This document shows positions 49,028 to 58,186 of a DNA stretch of 64,000 nt, in pieces (the stretch's first letter is position 1; the number at the start of each line of letters is the position of its first letter). Made by a program: the position numbers and the translations under genes. The stretch comes from Propionicimonas sp. (GTDB lineage Bacteria; Actinomycetota; Actinomycetes; Propionibacteriales; Propionibacteriaceae), in the NCBI RefSeq assembly GCF_029975155.1, contig NZ_JARKPQ010000090.1:30982-94981 (forward strand), written 5' to 3'. A model generated the notes under the pieces. The model was not told where the DNA came from, did not search any database, and saw only the letters and a program-made list of their open reading frames with translations.

Positions 49028-50344
49028 TCAGCTCAGGACGGCGGCGATCTCGGGGACCCGGGTGCGGTAGCCGTCCAAGAGGCGGCGGCCGACGTCGACG
49101 GAGTCGACGAGGGGGTGGGTGGCGAAGGCCTCCCAGGCGAGGCCGGCGGAATGCTCGACGGCCGCCCGGATCGTGAGCTGCTCGACCGCCTTCACCGACT
49201 GGACGAGACCCAGCATGTGGCCGGCAAGCGGCGCGACGGAGAGTGGGTGGATGCCACCGGCGTCGACATCGCAGGGCACCTCGACGACCGCGTCGTCCGG
49301 AAGACCCGGGACGGCGCCGCGCGACGCCACGTTCACGATCGCCGTGGTCGGCCTGCCGCCGGCCAGTGCCGTCATCAGGTCGAGCGCCACCGCCTGGTAG
49401 CCGCCCTCGGCGTCCTCGGCCTCGCGCTCCTCGTCGTCGGCGCGAGCCTCGGCCATGTAGGTCTGCTCGCGCTGGCCTTTCGTGGCCCGCCACAGCTCCA
49501 GCGCCCGTCCGGGTTGGTCAGCCGCGGCGGCGTAGAAGCCCGACTGCTGCGCGTCGAGGAATTCCCCTCGGGTCGCGGACGCGGCCCTGATCGCCGCCAC
49601 CGCCTCCCGGTTGCAGTAGTAGTAGAACAGGTACTCGTTGGGCAGCGCGCCCAGCTGACGCACCCAGTCGAGACCGACCAGCCGGGCCTCCTCGATCTCC
49701 TCCAGACGCTCGGACGCGAGCAGGTCCGGCAGCCGGTCGACGCCGTCCACCTCGAGAGTGCGCAACCAGCCGAGATGGTTCAGGCCGACGTAGTCATAGC
49801 TCACCCGATGCCCCTCCGCGCCCACCGAGGCAGCGGCCCGCCGCATCAGCCCGATCGGGGTGTCGCAGATACCGACCACCCGGTCGCCGAGCACCGTCCG
49901 CAGGGCTTCGGTGATGATTCCCGCCGGATTGGTGAAGTTCACGAACCACGCGTCGGGGGCCACCGCCCGCACCGTCCGCGCGATCTCCAGCATCACCGGA
50001 ATCGTCCGCAGTGCGTAGGCCAGGCCGCCGGGGCCGGTGGTCTCCTGGCCCAGCACGCCGAGTTCGAGCGCGACTCGCTCGTCCGCCACCCGGGCCGCCG
50101 TCCCGCCCACCCGGATCGCGCAGAACACGAAGTTCGCCCCGACCAGGGCCTCCGCGAGGTCACCGGATGCACTCACCCGCAGCGAGCCGGGCAACGACAG
50201 CCCGCCCACGACGGCGAGCATCGTCCGCAGCCGGCCGGCGTTGGTGTCCACCAGCACGACCTCGTCGACCGGTCCGGCCCCGGCGACCGCCTCGACCACC
50301 TGCGGCACCCGGAAGCCCGCCCCACCGATCACGACCAGCTTCAT
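49028..50344 (-). CDS. GH4 family glycosidase, 6-phospho-beta-glucosidase-like
   Basis: 438-aa NAD- and metal-dependent glycosidase. The N-terminal Rossmann motif is GGAGFRVPQV (about 7-16), followed by NFTNPAG, CDTPIG (metal Cys) and LNHLGW (metal His), the order found in 6-phospho-beta-glucosidases. The enzyme oxidises C3 and eliminates the aglycone. The genes around it supply an ABC importer and a PfkB kinase rather than a PTS, so the phosphate may be added after uptake. Overlaps the DeoR stop by four bases. Confidence 0.87.
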   Translation of the reverse strand: MKLVVIGGAGFRVPQVVEAVAGAGPVDEVVLVDTNAGRLRTMLAVVGGLSLPGSLRVSASGDLAEALVGANFVFCAIRVGGTAARVADERVALELGVLGQETTGPGGLAYALRTIPVMLEIARTVRAVAPDAWFVNFTNPAGIITEALRTVLGDRVVGICDTPIGLMRRAAASVGAEGHRVSYDYVGLNHLGWLRTLEVDGVDRLPDLLASERLEEIEEARLVGLDWVRQLGALPNEYLFYYYCNREAVAAIRAASATRGEFLDAQQSGFYAAAADQPGRALELWRATKGQREQTYMAEARADDEEREAEDAEGGYQAVALDLMTALAGGRPTTAIVNVASRGAVPGLPDDAVVEVPCDVDAGGIHPLSVAPLAGHMLGLVQSVKAVEQLTIRAAVEHSAGLAWEAFATHPLVDSVDVGRRLLDGYRTRVPEIAAVLS

Positions 50345-51093
50345 GCCTCGATCACCTCCGTGCCGGCCTCCGCCATCCGGGCCAGCGTCGCCGGGTCGGC
50401 GCCGGCGTTGGTCACGACCACGTCGATGTCGGCGGGCCCACACACCGACAACAGCCCGGTGCCGGGGAACTTCCCCTTGTCAGCGAGCAGCACGCTGCGC
50501 TCGGCCGCAGCCAGCATCGCCCGCTTCACCCCGACCTCGATGCCGGTCGTGTCCAGCACCTGACCGGCGGCGTTCACCCCCGACGTGGACAGGAAGCACA
50601 CGTGCGCGGACAGCTGGGCGAGCGCCTGCTCGGTGAGCAACCCGACCAGCGACTGATAGGTGTTCCGCAGCACGCCACCGAGCACGATCAGCTCCGGACC
50701 GGGCGCGTGCCGCAACTCGTCGACGACGGCGAGGCTGGAGGTGATCACCGTCACCCGGCGCTCGCGCAGCCGCCGGGCGAGCCGGGCGGTGGTGGTGCCG
50801 ATGTCGAGGCAGACGATCTGGCCGTCCTCCACCAACGCCGCAGCCCGTTCGGCCACGGCGTCCTTGTCGGCGGCGCAGCGCTGGTCGACCACGTCGAAGG
50901 TGTCGGCGTCCTGCTCGACGGAGCTGCCGCCGCCGCGCACGCGGCGCAGCAGTCCGTCCGCGCTGAGGGTGGCGAGGTCGCGGCGGATCGTGGACGGGCT
51001 GACGCCGAACTCGTCGGCGAGCACCTGGACGGACACGTCCCCCTGGGTCCGCAATCGGCGCAGGATCGCCCGGTGCCGCGTGTCGGTCAGCAT
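50341..51093 (-). CDS. DeoR family repressor of the sugar locus
   Basis: 250-aa protein with the DeoR helix-turn-helix (VSVQVLADEFGVSPSTIRRDL, about 20-40) and the sugar-phosphate-sensing DeoRC domain (LDIGTTTARLAR, ITSSLAVVDEL, STSGVN, ADKGKFPG). It is the first gene of deoR-GH4 and faces the kinase-ABC operon. Paired 18-bp inverted sites in the 94-bp gap suggest it controls both directions, released by a phosphorylated sugar. The ATG is 6 bases after TACGAT. Confidence 0.88.
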   Translation of the reverse strand: MLTDTRHRAILRRLRTQGDVSVQVLADEFGVSPSTIRRDLATLSADGLLRRVRGGGSSVEQDADTFDVVDQRCAADKDAVAERAAALVEDGQIVCLDIGTTTARLARRLRERRVTVITSSLAVVDELRHAPGPELIVLGGVLRNTYQSLVGLLTEQALAQLSAHVCFLSTSGVNAAGQVLDTTGIEVGVKRAMLAAAERSVLLADKGKFPGTGLLSVCGPADIDVVVTNAGADPATLARMAEAGTEVIEA

Positions 51094-51099
51094 GCGCTC

Positions 51100-51180
51100 A
51101 TCGTAACGCCTGGAATCGCGCAATTTCGCGCAGTTCAGTGCACGAACTTGGTTGAGTAGCGCGCGAATCTGTGCGATTGT
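51100..51180. promoter_or_regulatory. Divergent promoters with paired DeoR operators
   Basis: Two 18-bp arms, AATCGCGCAATTTCGCGC (51114-51131) and GCGCGAATCTGTGCGATT (51161-51178), are inverted copies (15 of 18 matching). The right arm overlaps the + strand -10 GATTGT (51175-51180; -35 TTGAGT at 51152-51157, 17 bases apart). The left arm lies upstream of the - strand -10 TACGAT (51105-51100). Centres are 47 bp apart, which would allow a repression loop or side-by-side binding. Confidence 0.65.
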
Positions 51181-51187
51181 GGAGAAC

Positions 51188-52264
51188 GTGGCAGCCTCGA
51201 CCACCGCCGGAAGCACGCCCAGCGCCGCCGCTGGTGTGGACGTGCTGCTGGCCGGCATGGTCTTCCTCGACATCGTCTTCACCGATCTGCCGCAACGTCC
51301 GTGCCCCGGCCACGAGGTCTGGGCGGGTGGCATGGGCTCCTCCCCCGGCGGTATCGCCAACCTCGCGATGGCGACCGCCCGCCTCGACCTGCGCACCGCC
51401 CTGGTGGCCGCGTTCAGCGACGACGGCTACGGCCGCTGGTGCCGGGACGTGCTGGGCCGCCAGGAGCGGATCGACCTCAGCCGGTGCCCCACGGTCCCCG
51501 ACTGGCACAGCCCGGTGACCGTGTCGATGGCGTACGACGACGACCGGGCGATGGTCACCCACGGCCACGACGCGCCGCAGACGATCGCGGAGATGGCCGG
51601 CGAGCTGCCGCCCACCCGCGCGATCATCGCGGGCCTCGAGGACGAGCCGTGGTGGCGACCGGCCGTCGCGGCGGGCTCTCTGGTGTTCGCCGACGTGGGC
51701 TGGGACCCGTCCGAGACCTGGGACCGGGCGGTCCTCGACCGGTTGTCCGGCTGCCACGCGTTCACGCCGAACGAGGTGGAGGCGATGGCCTACACCCGCA
51801 CTGCCTCGGCGGACGCCGCCCTGTCGGCCCTGGCCGAGCGCGTGCCGCTCGCCGTCGTCACGCGCGGGCACTCGGGATCCCTGGCGATCGACCAGCAGAC
51901 CGGCGAGCAGGCGTCCATCCCCGCGCTCGACGTGGTGGCGATCGACCCTACGGGGGCCGGCGACGTGTTCGCGGCGGCTCTGGTGGCCGGCACGCTGGGT
52001 GGCTGGCCGCTGGCCGACCGGCTGCGCTTCGCCGCGCTGGCGTCCGCGCTGGCCGTCCAGGAGTTCGGCGGCGGCCTGGCGGCCCCGGGCTGGGGCGACA
52101 TCGCGGACTGGTGGGCCCGCGCCAGCCGCGGGGCCGCGGACGGCGACCCGCGCGCGGTCGCGCGGGTGCGGGACTACGGGTTCCTCCCCGAGGTGTTGCG
52201 TTCCCATGAGGGACGTTCGGTCCGGCGCGCCAACGCCACGATCGCCCAGTTGGCAGATGTGTGA
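51188..52264 (+). CDS. PfkB family sugar kinase
   Basis: 358-aa ribokinase-fold kinase: GGMGSSPGGIANLAMATARL near the N-terminus (the PfkB signature 1 region) and the catalytic/anion-hole motif DPTGAGDVFAAA. The C-terminal ~60 residues are extra. The GTG 51188 is 7 bases after the -10, giving a leaderless start. In this operon it probably phosphorylates the sugar brought in by the ABC transporter, preparing it for the GH4 enzyme. Confidence 0.87.
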   Translation: MAASTTAGSTPSAAAGVDVLLAGMVFLDIVFTDLPQRPCPGHEVWAGGMGSSPGGIANLAMATARLDLRTALVAAFSDDGYGRWCRDVLGRQERIDLSRCPTVPDWHSPVTVSMAYDDDRAMVTHGHDAPQTIAEMAGELPPTRAIIAGLEDEPWWRPAVAAGSLVFADVGWDPSETWDRAVLDRLSGCHAFTPNEVEAMAYTRTASADAALSALAERVPLAVVTRGHSGSLAIDQQTGEQASIPALDVVAIDPTGAGDVFAAALVAGTLGGWPLADRLRFAALASALAVQEFGGGLAAPGWGDIADWWARASRGAADGDPRAVARVRDYGFLPEVLRSHEGRSVRRANATIAQLADV

Positions 52265-52303
52265 GAAGTCGCCGCCGGTGCCGGCGGCAGAGAAGGAGAC
52301 AAC

Positions 52304-53683
52304 GTGAGTGCACAACGGACGCGGCGCGGCTGGGGACGCGCCCTGCTCGGCGGTGGTGTTGCGGCGCTGCTGGCCCTTGCGGCCGGCTGCGCGCCGGGCA
52401 CCGGCACGGTGGAGAACACCGCGCCGACCACGCCGAAGACCTCGGTGAACACCGACCCGGCGTCGATGGGCGAGGTCACCCTGACCATCTGGGACCAGGA
52501 GGTCCGGGGCGGTCAGAACGACGAGATCGAGGCGCTGAACAAGCAGTTCCAGGAGAAGTACCCGAACATCACGCTCGACCGCCACGCGCAGTCGTTCGAC
52601 GACCTGCAGAAGACCGGACGCCTGGTGCTCACCGGACCGGACGCCCCGGACGTGATCGAGGCCAACAACTCCCGCAGCCAGATGGGCGCGTTCGTCACCG
52701 CGGGGCAGCTGGTGAACCTCGACCCGTACGCCGAGGCCTACGGCTGGAGGGACCGCTTCCCCGAGTCTGTGCTGAAGCTCTCCTCCTACTCCCCCGACGG
52801 CAAGACGTTCGGCTCGGGCAGCCTGTTCGGGCTGCCGCAGGTCGGTGAGGTGGTCGGGTTCTACTACAACAAGGCCAAGCTGGCGCAGTTGAACCTCACT
52901 GTGCCGAAGACCTGGGCCAAACTGGAGGGCCAGCTGAAGGCCATCAAGGACGCCGGCGAGACCCCCCTCGTGCTGGGCAACCTGGAGAAGTGGCCGGCGA
53001 TCCACGTGTTCGGTCCCGTGCAGGGCGCGCACACCCCGGCCGACGAGATCACGAACCTCGCGCTGGGCAACCCCGGTGGCGACTGGACGGACGCCAACAA
53101 CGTGGCGGCCGCGCAGCAGGTGCAGGACTGGGTGAAGGCCGGCTACCTGAACTCCGACGTGAACGGCGCCGCCTACGACGACATCGTGGCGAAGTTCGGC
53201 AAGGGCACCGGGGTGTACTTCCTCGGCGGCTCGTGGAACACCCCGACGCTGCAGGAGGCGCTGGGCGACGACGCGGGCTTCTTCGCCCCGCCGCCGGTGG
53301 ACGCGTCCGCCGGTCCGGCCACGACCGGTGGCACCTCGCTGCCGTTCGCGGTCACGTCCGCCTCGAAGAACCCGGACGCCGCCGCGGCCTACATCAACTT
53401 CATCACCAGCGACGACGCGATGAAGGTGATCGCGGAGAAGGGCAATCTGCCGGTACTGCACGCGACCGAGCTGGCCCCGAGTTCGGGAGTCGGCAAGGAG
53501 GTGTACGCCGCCTACGAGGAGGTGACCACCAAGGGCCATCTGCTGCCGTACCTGGACTACGCGACGCCCACCTTCTCCGACACGCTCGGGGCCGCGCTGC
53601 AGGACCTGATCGCGGGCAAGAAGACGCCACAGGAGTTCGCGGCGACGCTGCAGAAGGACTATGGCGACTTCATCAAGGGCTGA
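52304..53683 (+). CDS. Sugar ABC transporter substrate-binding lipoprotein
   Basis: 459-aa family 1 extracellular binding protein. Lipobox LAAGC at about 25-29, then EVTLTIWDQEVRGGQ and the sugar-binding core (APDVIEANN, GLPQVGEVVGFYYNK, PFAVTSASKNPDAA). It captures an oligosaccharide outside the membrane. AAGGAG precedes GTG 52304. The ligand class (beta-glucoside-like) is inferred from the GH4 gene. Confidence 0.9.
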   Translation: MSAQRTRRGWGRALLGGGVAALLALAAGCAPGTGTVENTAPTTPKTSVNTDPASMGEVTLTIWDQEVRGGQNDEIEALNKQFQEKYPNITLDRHAQSFDDLQKTGRLVLTGPDAPDVIEANNSRSQMGAFVTAGQLVNLDPYAEAYGWRDRFPESVLKLSSYSPDGKTFGSGSLFGLPQVGEVVGFYYNKAKLAQLNLTVPKTWAKLEGQLKAIKDAGETPLVLGNLEKWPAIHVFGPVQGAHTPADEITNLALGNPGGDWTDANNVAAAQQVQDWVKAGYLNSDVNGAAYDDIVAKFGKGTGVYFLGGSWNTPTLQEALGDDAGFFAPPPVDASAGPATTGGTSLPFAVTSASKNPDAAAAYINFITSDDAMKVIAEKGNLPVLHATELAPSSGVGKEVYAAYEEVTTKGHLLPYLDYATPTFSDTLGAALQDLIAGKKTPQEFAATLQKDYGDFIKG

Positions 53684-54611
53684 GGTCCCGGTCGATCCGG
53701 TGAGCACCGAACGGCTGGTCCGGCGACGCCGGGCCAGCCGCGAAGGCCGGTCGGTCGCCACGCCGTACCTCTACCTCGCGCCCGCGCTGCTGCTCTACGG
53801 CGCGTTCCTGCTCTATCCGCTCGCCCGGGCGGCGCAGTTCTCGCTGTACGCCTGGGACACGGTCTCGCCCGCCCGGTTCGTCGGCTTCGGCAACTACGCC
53901 GAGATGGTCGCCGACCCCGATCTGCTCGGCTCGTTCGGGCACTCCGCGATCCTGATCGTGTTCTACGCTGTCCTGCCGATCTGCCTCGGACTGGTGATCG
54001 CGGCGATCCTCAACCGGGCGCAGGTGCGGGGGCTCTCGTTCTTCCGGACGGTGATCTTCCTCCCGCAGGTGATCGCGATGGTGGTCGTCGCGGTGGCCTG
54101 GACCCGCATCTACTCCACCGACGGTTCGCTGAACGCCCTGCTCCGCGCGATCGGGCTCGGCGACGTGGCCAGGGCGTGGCTGGGCGACTACACGTTCGCG
54201 CTGCCGGCCGTGGGCCTGATCGGCACATGGGTGGAGACCGGCCTGGTCACGATCCTGCTGCTGGCCGGCATGGGACGCATCCCGCGCGAGCTGTACGAGG
54301 CCGCGCGGCTGGACGGCGCCGGCCCGGTGGCGGAATTCTTCGCGATCACGCTGCCGGCCGTCCGCGGGGAGATCATCGTCGCGGCCACCTTGACGATCGT
54401 GGCCGCGCTGAAGAATTTCGACATCATCTACATGACCACCCGCGGCGGGCCGGGCTCGGCCACCGCCGTCCCGTCCTATCAGGTGTACAACCAGGCGTTC
54501 GGGCTCGGTCAGGTGGGCATGGCGACGACCATCGGGGTGAGCCTCGCGCTGCTGATCTTCGCGATCAACCTCGTCCTGAACCGGCTCGCCGACAAGGCGG
54601 TGGCGGACTGA
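53661..54611 (+). CDS. Sugar ABC transporter permease (MalF/UgpA-like)
   Basis: 316-aa permease with six membrane segments and the coupling-loop EAA motif (YEAARLDGAGPVAEFFAITLP). N-terminal segment TPYLYLAPALLLYGAFLLYP is typical. ATG 53661 overlaps the binding-protein gene by 23 bp; GTG 53700 is an alternative start. Confidence 0.9.
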   Translation: MATSSRAEVPVDPVSTERLVRRRRASREGRSVATPYLYLAPALLLYGAFLLYPLARAAQFSLYAWDTVSPARFVGFGNYAEMVADPDLLGSFGHSAILIVFYAVLPICLGLVIAAILNRAQVRGLSFFRTVIFLPQVIAMVVVAVAWTRIYSTDGSLNALLRAIGLGDVARAWLGDYTFALPAVGLIGTWVETGLVTILLLAGMGRIPRELYEAARLDGAGPVAEFFAITLPAVRGEIIVAATLTIVAALKNFDIIYMTTRGGPGSATAVPSYQVYNQAFGLGQVGMATTIGVSLALLIFAINLVLNRLADKAVAD

Positions 54612-55429
54612 TGTCCGGCCTCGGTTCGCGGGCGGAGGCCGGCCTGAACTACGCGATCCTGGTGGGGTTCGCGGTGGTGTCGCTGTGGCCGATCGTCACG
54701 ATCCTGACCCAGGCGTTCGCACCGGCCAGCGCGGAGGCCGCGACGGCCGGCGGGGTGCACCTGGAGAACTTCGTGCTGGCGTGGAGCGAGGGGCGCTTCT
54801 CGACGTACATGCTGAATTCGGTCGTCGTGTCGGTGACCGTCGTGGTGGTCTCCGTGGCCGTCTCGGTGCTGGCGGGCTGGGCGTTCGGCACGATGACGTT
54901 CCGCGGCAGCACGTGGCTGTTCTACCTGTTCCTGCTGGGGATCATGGTGCCGACCGAGGCGATCGTGGTGCCGCTGTTCTTCGACCTGCGGCAGCTGGGC
55001 CTGGTGAACACGCTGGTCGCGGTGGCCGGCCCGCAGGTCGCGCAGTCGATCGCGTTCGGCACCTACTGGATGCGGACGTACTTCCGCTCGTCCGACCGGG
55101 CGATCACCGAGGCGGCGATCATCGACGGCGCCGCGCCGCGCCAGGTGCTGTGGCGGGTGCAGGCGCCGATCGCCCGTCCGGCCATCCTGACACTGGTGGT
55201 ACTGGTGTTCATGTGGACGTGGAACGAGTTCCTGATCCCGCTGGTGATGTCGCCGACCGGCACGCTGCGCACCGCTCCGCTGGGACTGGCGTTCTTCCAG
55301 GGCCAGCACGTGACCAACTACGCCCTGATGGGCGCGGCGGCGGTGACGGTGGCCGCTCCCGTGGTGATCGTGTACCTGTTCGCCCAGCGCTACTTCATCG
55401 CCGGCATGACCGAGGGCGCGGTGAAGTAG
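54611..55429 (+). CDS. Sugar ABC transporter permease (MalG/UgpE-like)
   Basis: 272-aa permease with six membrane segments and the EAA loop (ITEAAIIDGAAPRQVLWRVQAPI). It starts in the stop codon of the preceding permease (TGATG). No ATPase gene follows, so the importer probably uses a shared MsiK-type ATPase encoded elsewhere, as is usual in Actinobacteria. It ends 12 bp from a convergent operon. Confidence 0.9.
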   Translation: MSGLGSRAEAGLNYAILVGFAVVSLWPIVTILTQAFAPASAEAATAGGVHLENFVLAWSEGRFSTYMLNSVVVSVTVVVVSVAVSVLAGWAFGTMTFRGSTWLFYLFLLGIMVPTEAIVVPLFFDLRQLGLVNTLVAVAGPQVAQSIAFGTYWMRTYFRSSDRAITEAAIIDGAAPRQVLWRVQAPIARPAILTLVVLVFMWTWNEFLIPLVMSPTGTLRTAPLGLAFFQGQHVTNYALMGAAAVTVAAPVVIVYLFAQRYFIAGMTEGAVK

Positions 55430-55441
55430 CCAGCCGCGGGC

Positions 55442-56638
55442 TCAGGTGCGCAGGGCGTCCGCGACGTCGAGGCGGGTCGCCTTCGCTGCGGGGGCCGCCG
55501 AGCCGATGAGTGCGGTGAGGACGGCGGCGGCGCAGCCGAGCAGAGCCGCGTCCGCGGGGAAGGGAGGGGACGCGATGCCTCGTCCGGCCGGCAGGAACCG
55601 GGGCAGGACGACCTCGACGCCGACCACAGTCAGGACGATCGCGAGCACCGTCACGATCAGGGCGAGGAGCACGGCGCTGCCGGTGACCAGGCTGAACACG
55701 TCGCGTCTGCGCGCGCCGAGGGCGCGCCGGATCACCAGTTCCTTCGAGCGTTCCCGCACTGACGACAGGCCGACGTTGAGGATGCCGAGGGCGGCGAGGC
55801 CGAGCATCACCGCGGAGATGACGAGCAGGATCGTGCGGATGAATTCGATCTGTTCGACCACGCGCCAGGCGGTGTCGTAGCGTTCGATCCTCTCGGAGGC
55901 GGGCAGCTGGGCGTCGGTCAGGGCGTCGTCGATGGCCTGGCTCACCAACTCCGGACTCGTGACCGGGACGGTGACTTCGATCTGCGTCGGCTCGGTCGCC
56001 GCCTGCGCAAAATACTCGGCGAGAGCATCCATCGTCCCGAACGCCTGCGGCTCCCCACTGCCGTCGGCGACCACGGCTGCGATCGTGAATCGCACGCCGG
56101 CTCCCGCCGACTCCGGGGAGAGTACGACGGTTCGCTGTTCCGGGTAGCCGAGCTGCCGGGCCGCGGCCTCATTCACCGCGAGGAGCGGGGGCTGGCTCAA
56201 CTCGGGCAGTGGGAACGCGCCGCTCAGTGCGGAGACCCGCCGGGCGCGAGTGAGATCGCCGAGGTCCCAGGTGACGGCGAGACCCCGACGCGGCAGATTG
56301 TGTGCGGAGTCATCCGGAGTGCCCCAGAACATGGACGTGGTCTCGGACAGGAGCACGTTGGCATGCCCGCCCAGACGCGCGCGGAGGTGGTCGGCGACCG
56401 CCCGGGCCGCTGGCGCGAGCCCTGGGGCGGGCATCCGCGTCTGCGCGAGGTACGTGACGGCGCGCGCGGTCTGCTGCTCCTGCTCGGCGAGGATCGAGTC
56501 TGTAGCGATGCTGGACCCGGCGGACACCAGCACGACCGACACCACCCCGATCAGCATCGTCAACGCGGTCAGGGCGTTCTGCAGAGGGTGTCGCCGCAGA
56601 TCCCGCAGCGCGTCCCGCAACAGTCGGCGGCCGATCAT
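55442..56638 (-). CDS. MacB/FtsX-like ABC permease
   Basis: 398-aa permease: one N-terminal membrane segment, a large external domain (about 45-270) and three C-terminal segments (ILLVISAVMLGLAALGILNVG, then SAVLLALIVTVLAIVLTVVG, and a last one), the MacB/FtsX layout. The conserved RERSKELVIRRALGARRRDV loop contacts the ATPase. Last gene of the five-gene exporter operon, overlapping the ATPase by four bases. Confidence 0.87.
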   Translation of the reverse strand: MIGRRLLRDALRDLRRHPLQNALTALTMLIGVVSVVLVSAGSSIATDSILAEQEQQTARAVTYLAQTRMPAPGLAPAARAVADHLRARLGGHANVLLSETTSMFWGTPDDSAHNLPRRGLAVTWDLGDLTRARRVSALSGAFPLPELSQPPLLAVNEAAARQLGYPEQRTVVLSPESAGAGVRFTIAAVVADGSGEPQAFGTMDALAEYFAQAATEPTQIEVTVPVTSPELVSQAIDDALTDAQLPASERIERYDTAWRVVEQIEFIRTILLVISAVMLGLAALGILNVGLSSVRERSKELVIRRALGARRRDVFSLVTGSAVLLALIVTVLAIVLTVVGVEVVLPRFLPAGRGIASPPFPADAALLGCAAAVLTALIGSAAPAAKATRLDVADALRT

Positions 56639-57339
56639 GGCCCGGCCTCGCCGCCGGCCGCATCCGGTGCGTGCAGGCGGCCGTCGCGGAGCACCCACTG
56701 TTCGTCTGCGATCGCAGCGACGTCCCTGTCGTGGGTCACCACCACCAGGGCCGCTCCCGCCCCCCGGGTCGTGTCGCGCAGGAGTCTCATCACAGCACCG
56801 CCGGTCCGGATGTCGAGGGCTCCGGTCGGCTCGTCGGCGAGGATGATCGACGGTGAGCGCACCAGCGCTCTGGCGATGGCCACCCGCTGCTGCTCTCCAC
56901 CGGAGAGCTGGTTCACCGGGCGGCTGCCGAAGCCGGCGAGTCCGACCTGGTCGAGCAGTTCGAGCGCACGCCGGCGCGGCGCCGGCACCGGAGCGCCGTA
57001 GACGAAGGGCAGTTCGACGTTGTCCAGCACCGTGAGGTGGTCGATCAGCGAGAAGCCCTGGAAGACGAAGCCGATACGGCTGTTCCGCAGGTCGGCGGTA
57101 GCTGCGTCACTGAGGTTGTCGGTTTCGATCCCGCCGAGCGTGAGGCGTCCGCGGTGGTGACGGCTCATCAAGCCAAGGACGGTGAGCAGCGTCGTCTTGC
57201 CCGAACCTGACCTGCCGAGAACGGCCACCGCCGCGCCTTCGGGAACCGAGAGCGACAGCCCGTCGAGGATCCGCAGGCGATCGCCGGAGGGAAGGGTCAC
57301 CTCTGCGGTGATGTCCGCGGCTTCGATGGCGTGCCTCAC
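56635..57339 (-). CDS. MacB/LolD-like ABC ATPase
   Basis: 234-aa ATPase with Walker A GRSGSGKTT, Q-loop region FVFQGFSLI, signature LSGGEQQRVAIARAL and Walker B IILADEPTGALD, then the switch His in VVTHDRD. GTG start at 57339, 4 bases after the adaptor gene. It energises the MacB-like permease encoded next. Confidence 0.9.
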   Translation of the reverse strand: MRHAIEAADITAEVTLPSGDRLRILDGLSLSVPEGAAVAVLGRSGSGKTTLLTVLGLMSRHHRGRLTLGGIETDNLSDAATADLRNSRIGFVFQGFSLIDHLTVLDNVELPFVYGAPVPAPRRRALELLDQVGLAGFGSRPVNQLSGGEQQRVAIARALVRSPSIILADEPTGALDIRTGGAVMRLLRDTTRGAGAALVVVTHDRDVAAIADEQWVLRDGRLHAPDAAGGEAGP

Positions 57340-57343
57340 GGGG

Positions 57344-58186
57344 TCACTTGATTCCCGGCGCCTGGCCGAAGATCCGATCGCCGACCTCGAGCCCGTCCGT
57401 CACCTCGATGTGGACTCCGTCGGTGATGCCCAGCTGCACGGTGACCTGCTCGGTACCGCCATCGGCGAGCACCCTGGTCACCACGCCCTGGCCGGCCCGG
57501 CCGCTCACGGAATCCAGTGGGATGCTCGGTACGGACTCGCGATGGCCGGTGTACAGGCCGACTTTGGCGACGAGTCCCTCGACGACCGGCGCCTCCAGCG
57601 GGAGCAGGCACAGGGCGTCCACACCATCGCCGCCGGAGGTCGCCGCGGTCCGACGTACGATCCGGCAGTCAAGTCCGGACGGACCAGACTCCACGTTCAC
57701 CTTCGCCGAGATGGCACCGTCGTAGAGGCGGTACTGATCGGTCACCGGGATTCTGGCGTGGACGCCGAAACCGGCGTAGCGGACGCTCGCCAGCGGGATC
57801 TGCGCGGCGACGGTGGCGCCGTTCGCGCGCAACACCGCGGCAATCTCGCCACTCGCGGGAGCCATCACCTTCTTCGCTCCGATCCGGGCGACCTCCTCGC
57901 CCCGCCGGACCGCCGCTCCACGCGTGATTCCATGCCGGTAGCCGACCTTGCCGGCGACCGGGGCCGGGACCACGAACGTGGGTGAAGCGACGACCGAACC
58001 GTCCACGACGACGACGGAAGTGAGAGACCGTTTCTCGACCCGAACGATCTCGGCGGCGGACGTGCCCGGCGATGTCGCGTCCGAGCTGGACGGACTGGCA
58101 GCGGTGCAGCCACCCAGACTGAACACGCTCGCGGCGGCGAGCGCCAAGGCCGTCATCGCACGGTGGAGACCTGGCCGACGAGTCAT
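57344..58186 (-). CDS. MacA-like adaptor lipoprotein
   Basis: 280-aa exported protein: signal peptide with lipobox LGGC at about 24-27, then lipoyl/barrel pieces (VVPAPVAGKVGYRHGITRG, VMAPASGEIAAVLRANG) and a C-terminal domain with two cysteines (DCRIVRR, DALCLLP) and VEVGDRIFG-type end. It fits an efflux periplasmic adaptor linking the ABC permease to an external substrate. It starts inside the stop of the preceding lipoprotein gene. Confidence 0.78.
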   Translation of the reverse strand: MTRRPGLHRAMTALALAAASVFSLGGCTAASPSSSDATSPGTSAAEIVRVEKRSLTSVVVVDGSVVASPTFVVPAPVAGKVGYRHGITRGAAVRRGEEVARIGAKKVMAPASGEIAAVLRANGATVAAQIPLASVRYAGFGVHARIPVTDQYRLYDGAISAKVNVESGPSGLDCRIVRRTAATSGGDGVDALCLLPLEAPVVEGLVAKVGLYTGHRESVPSIPLDSVSGRAGQGVVTRVLADGGTEQVTVQLGITDGVHIEVTDGLEVGDRIFGQAPGIK

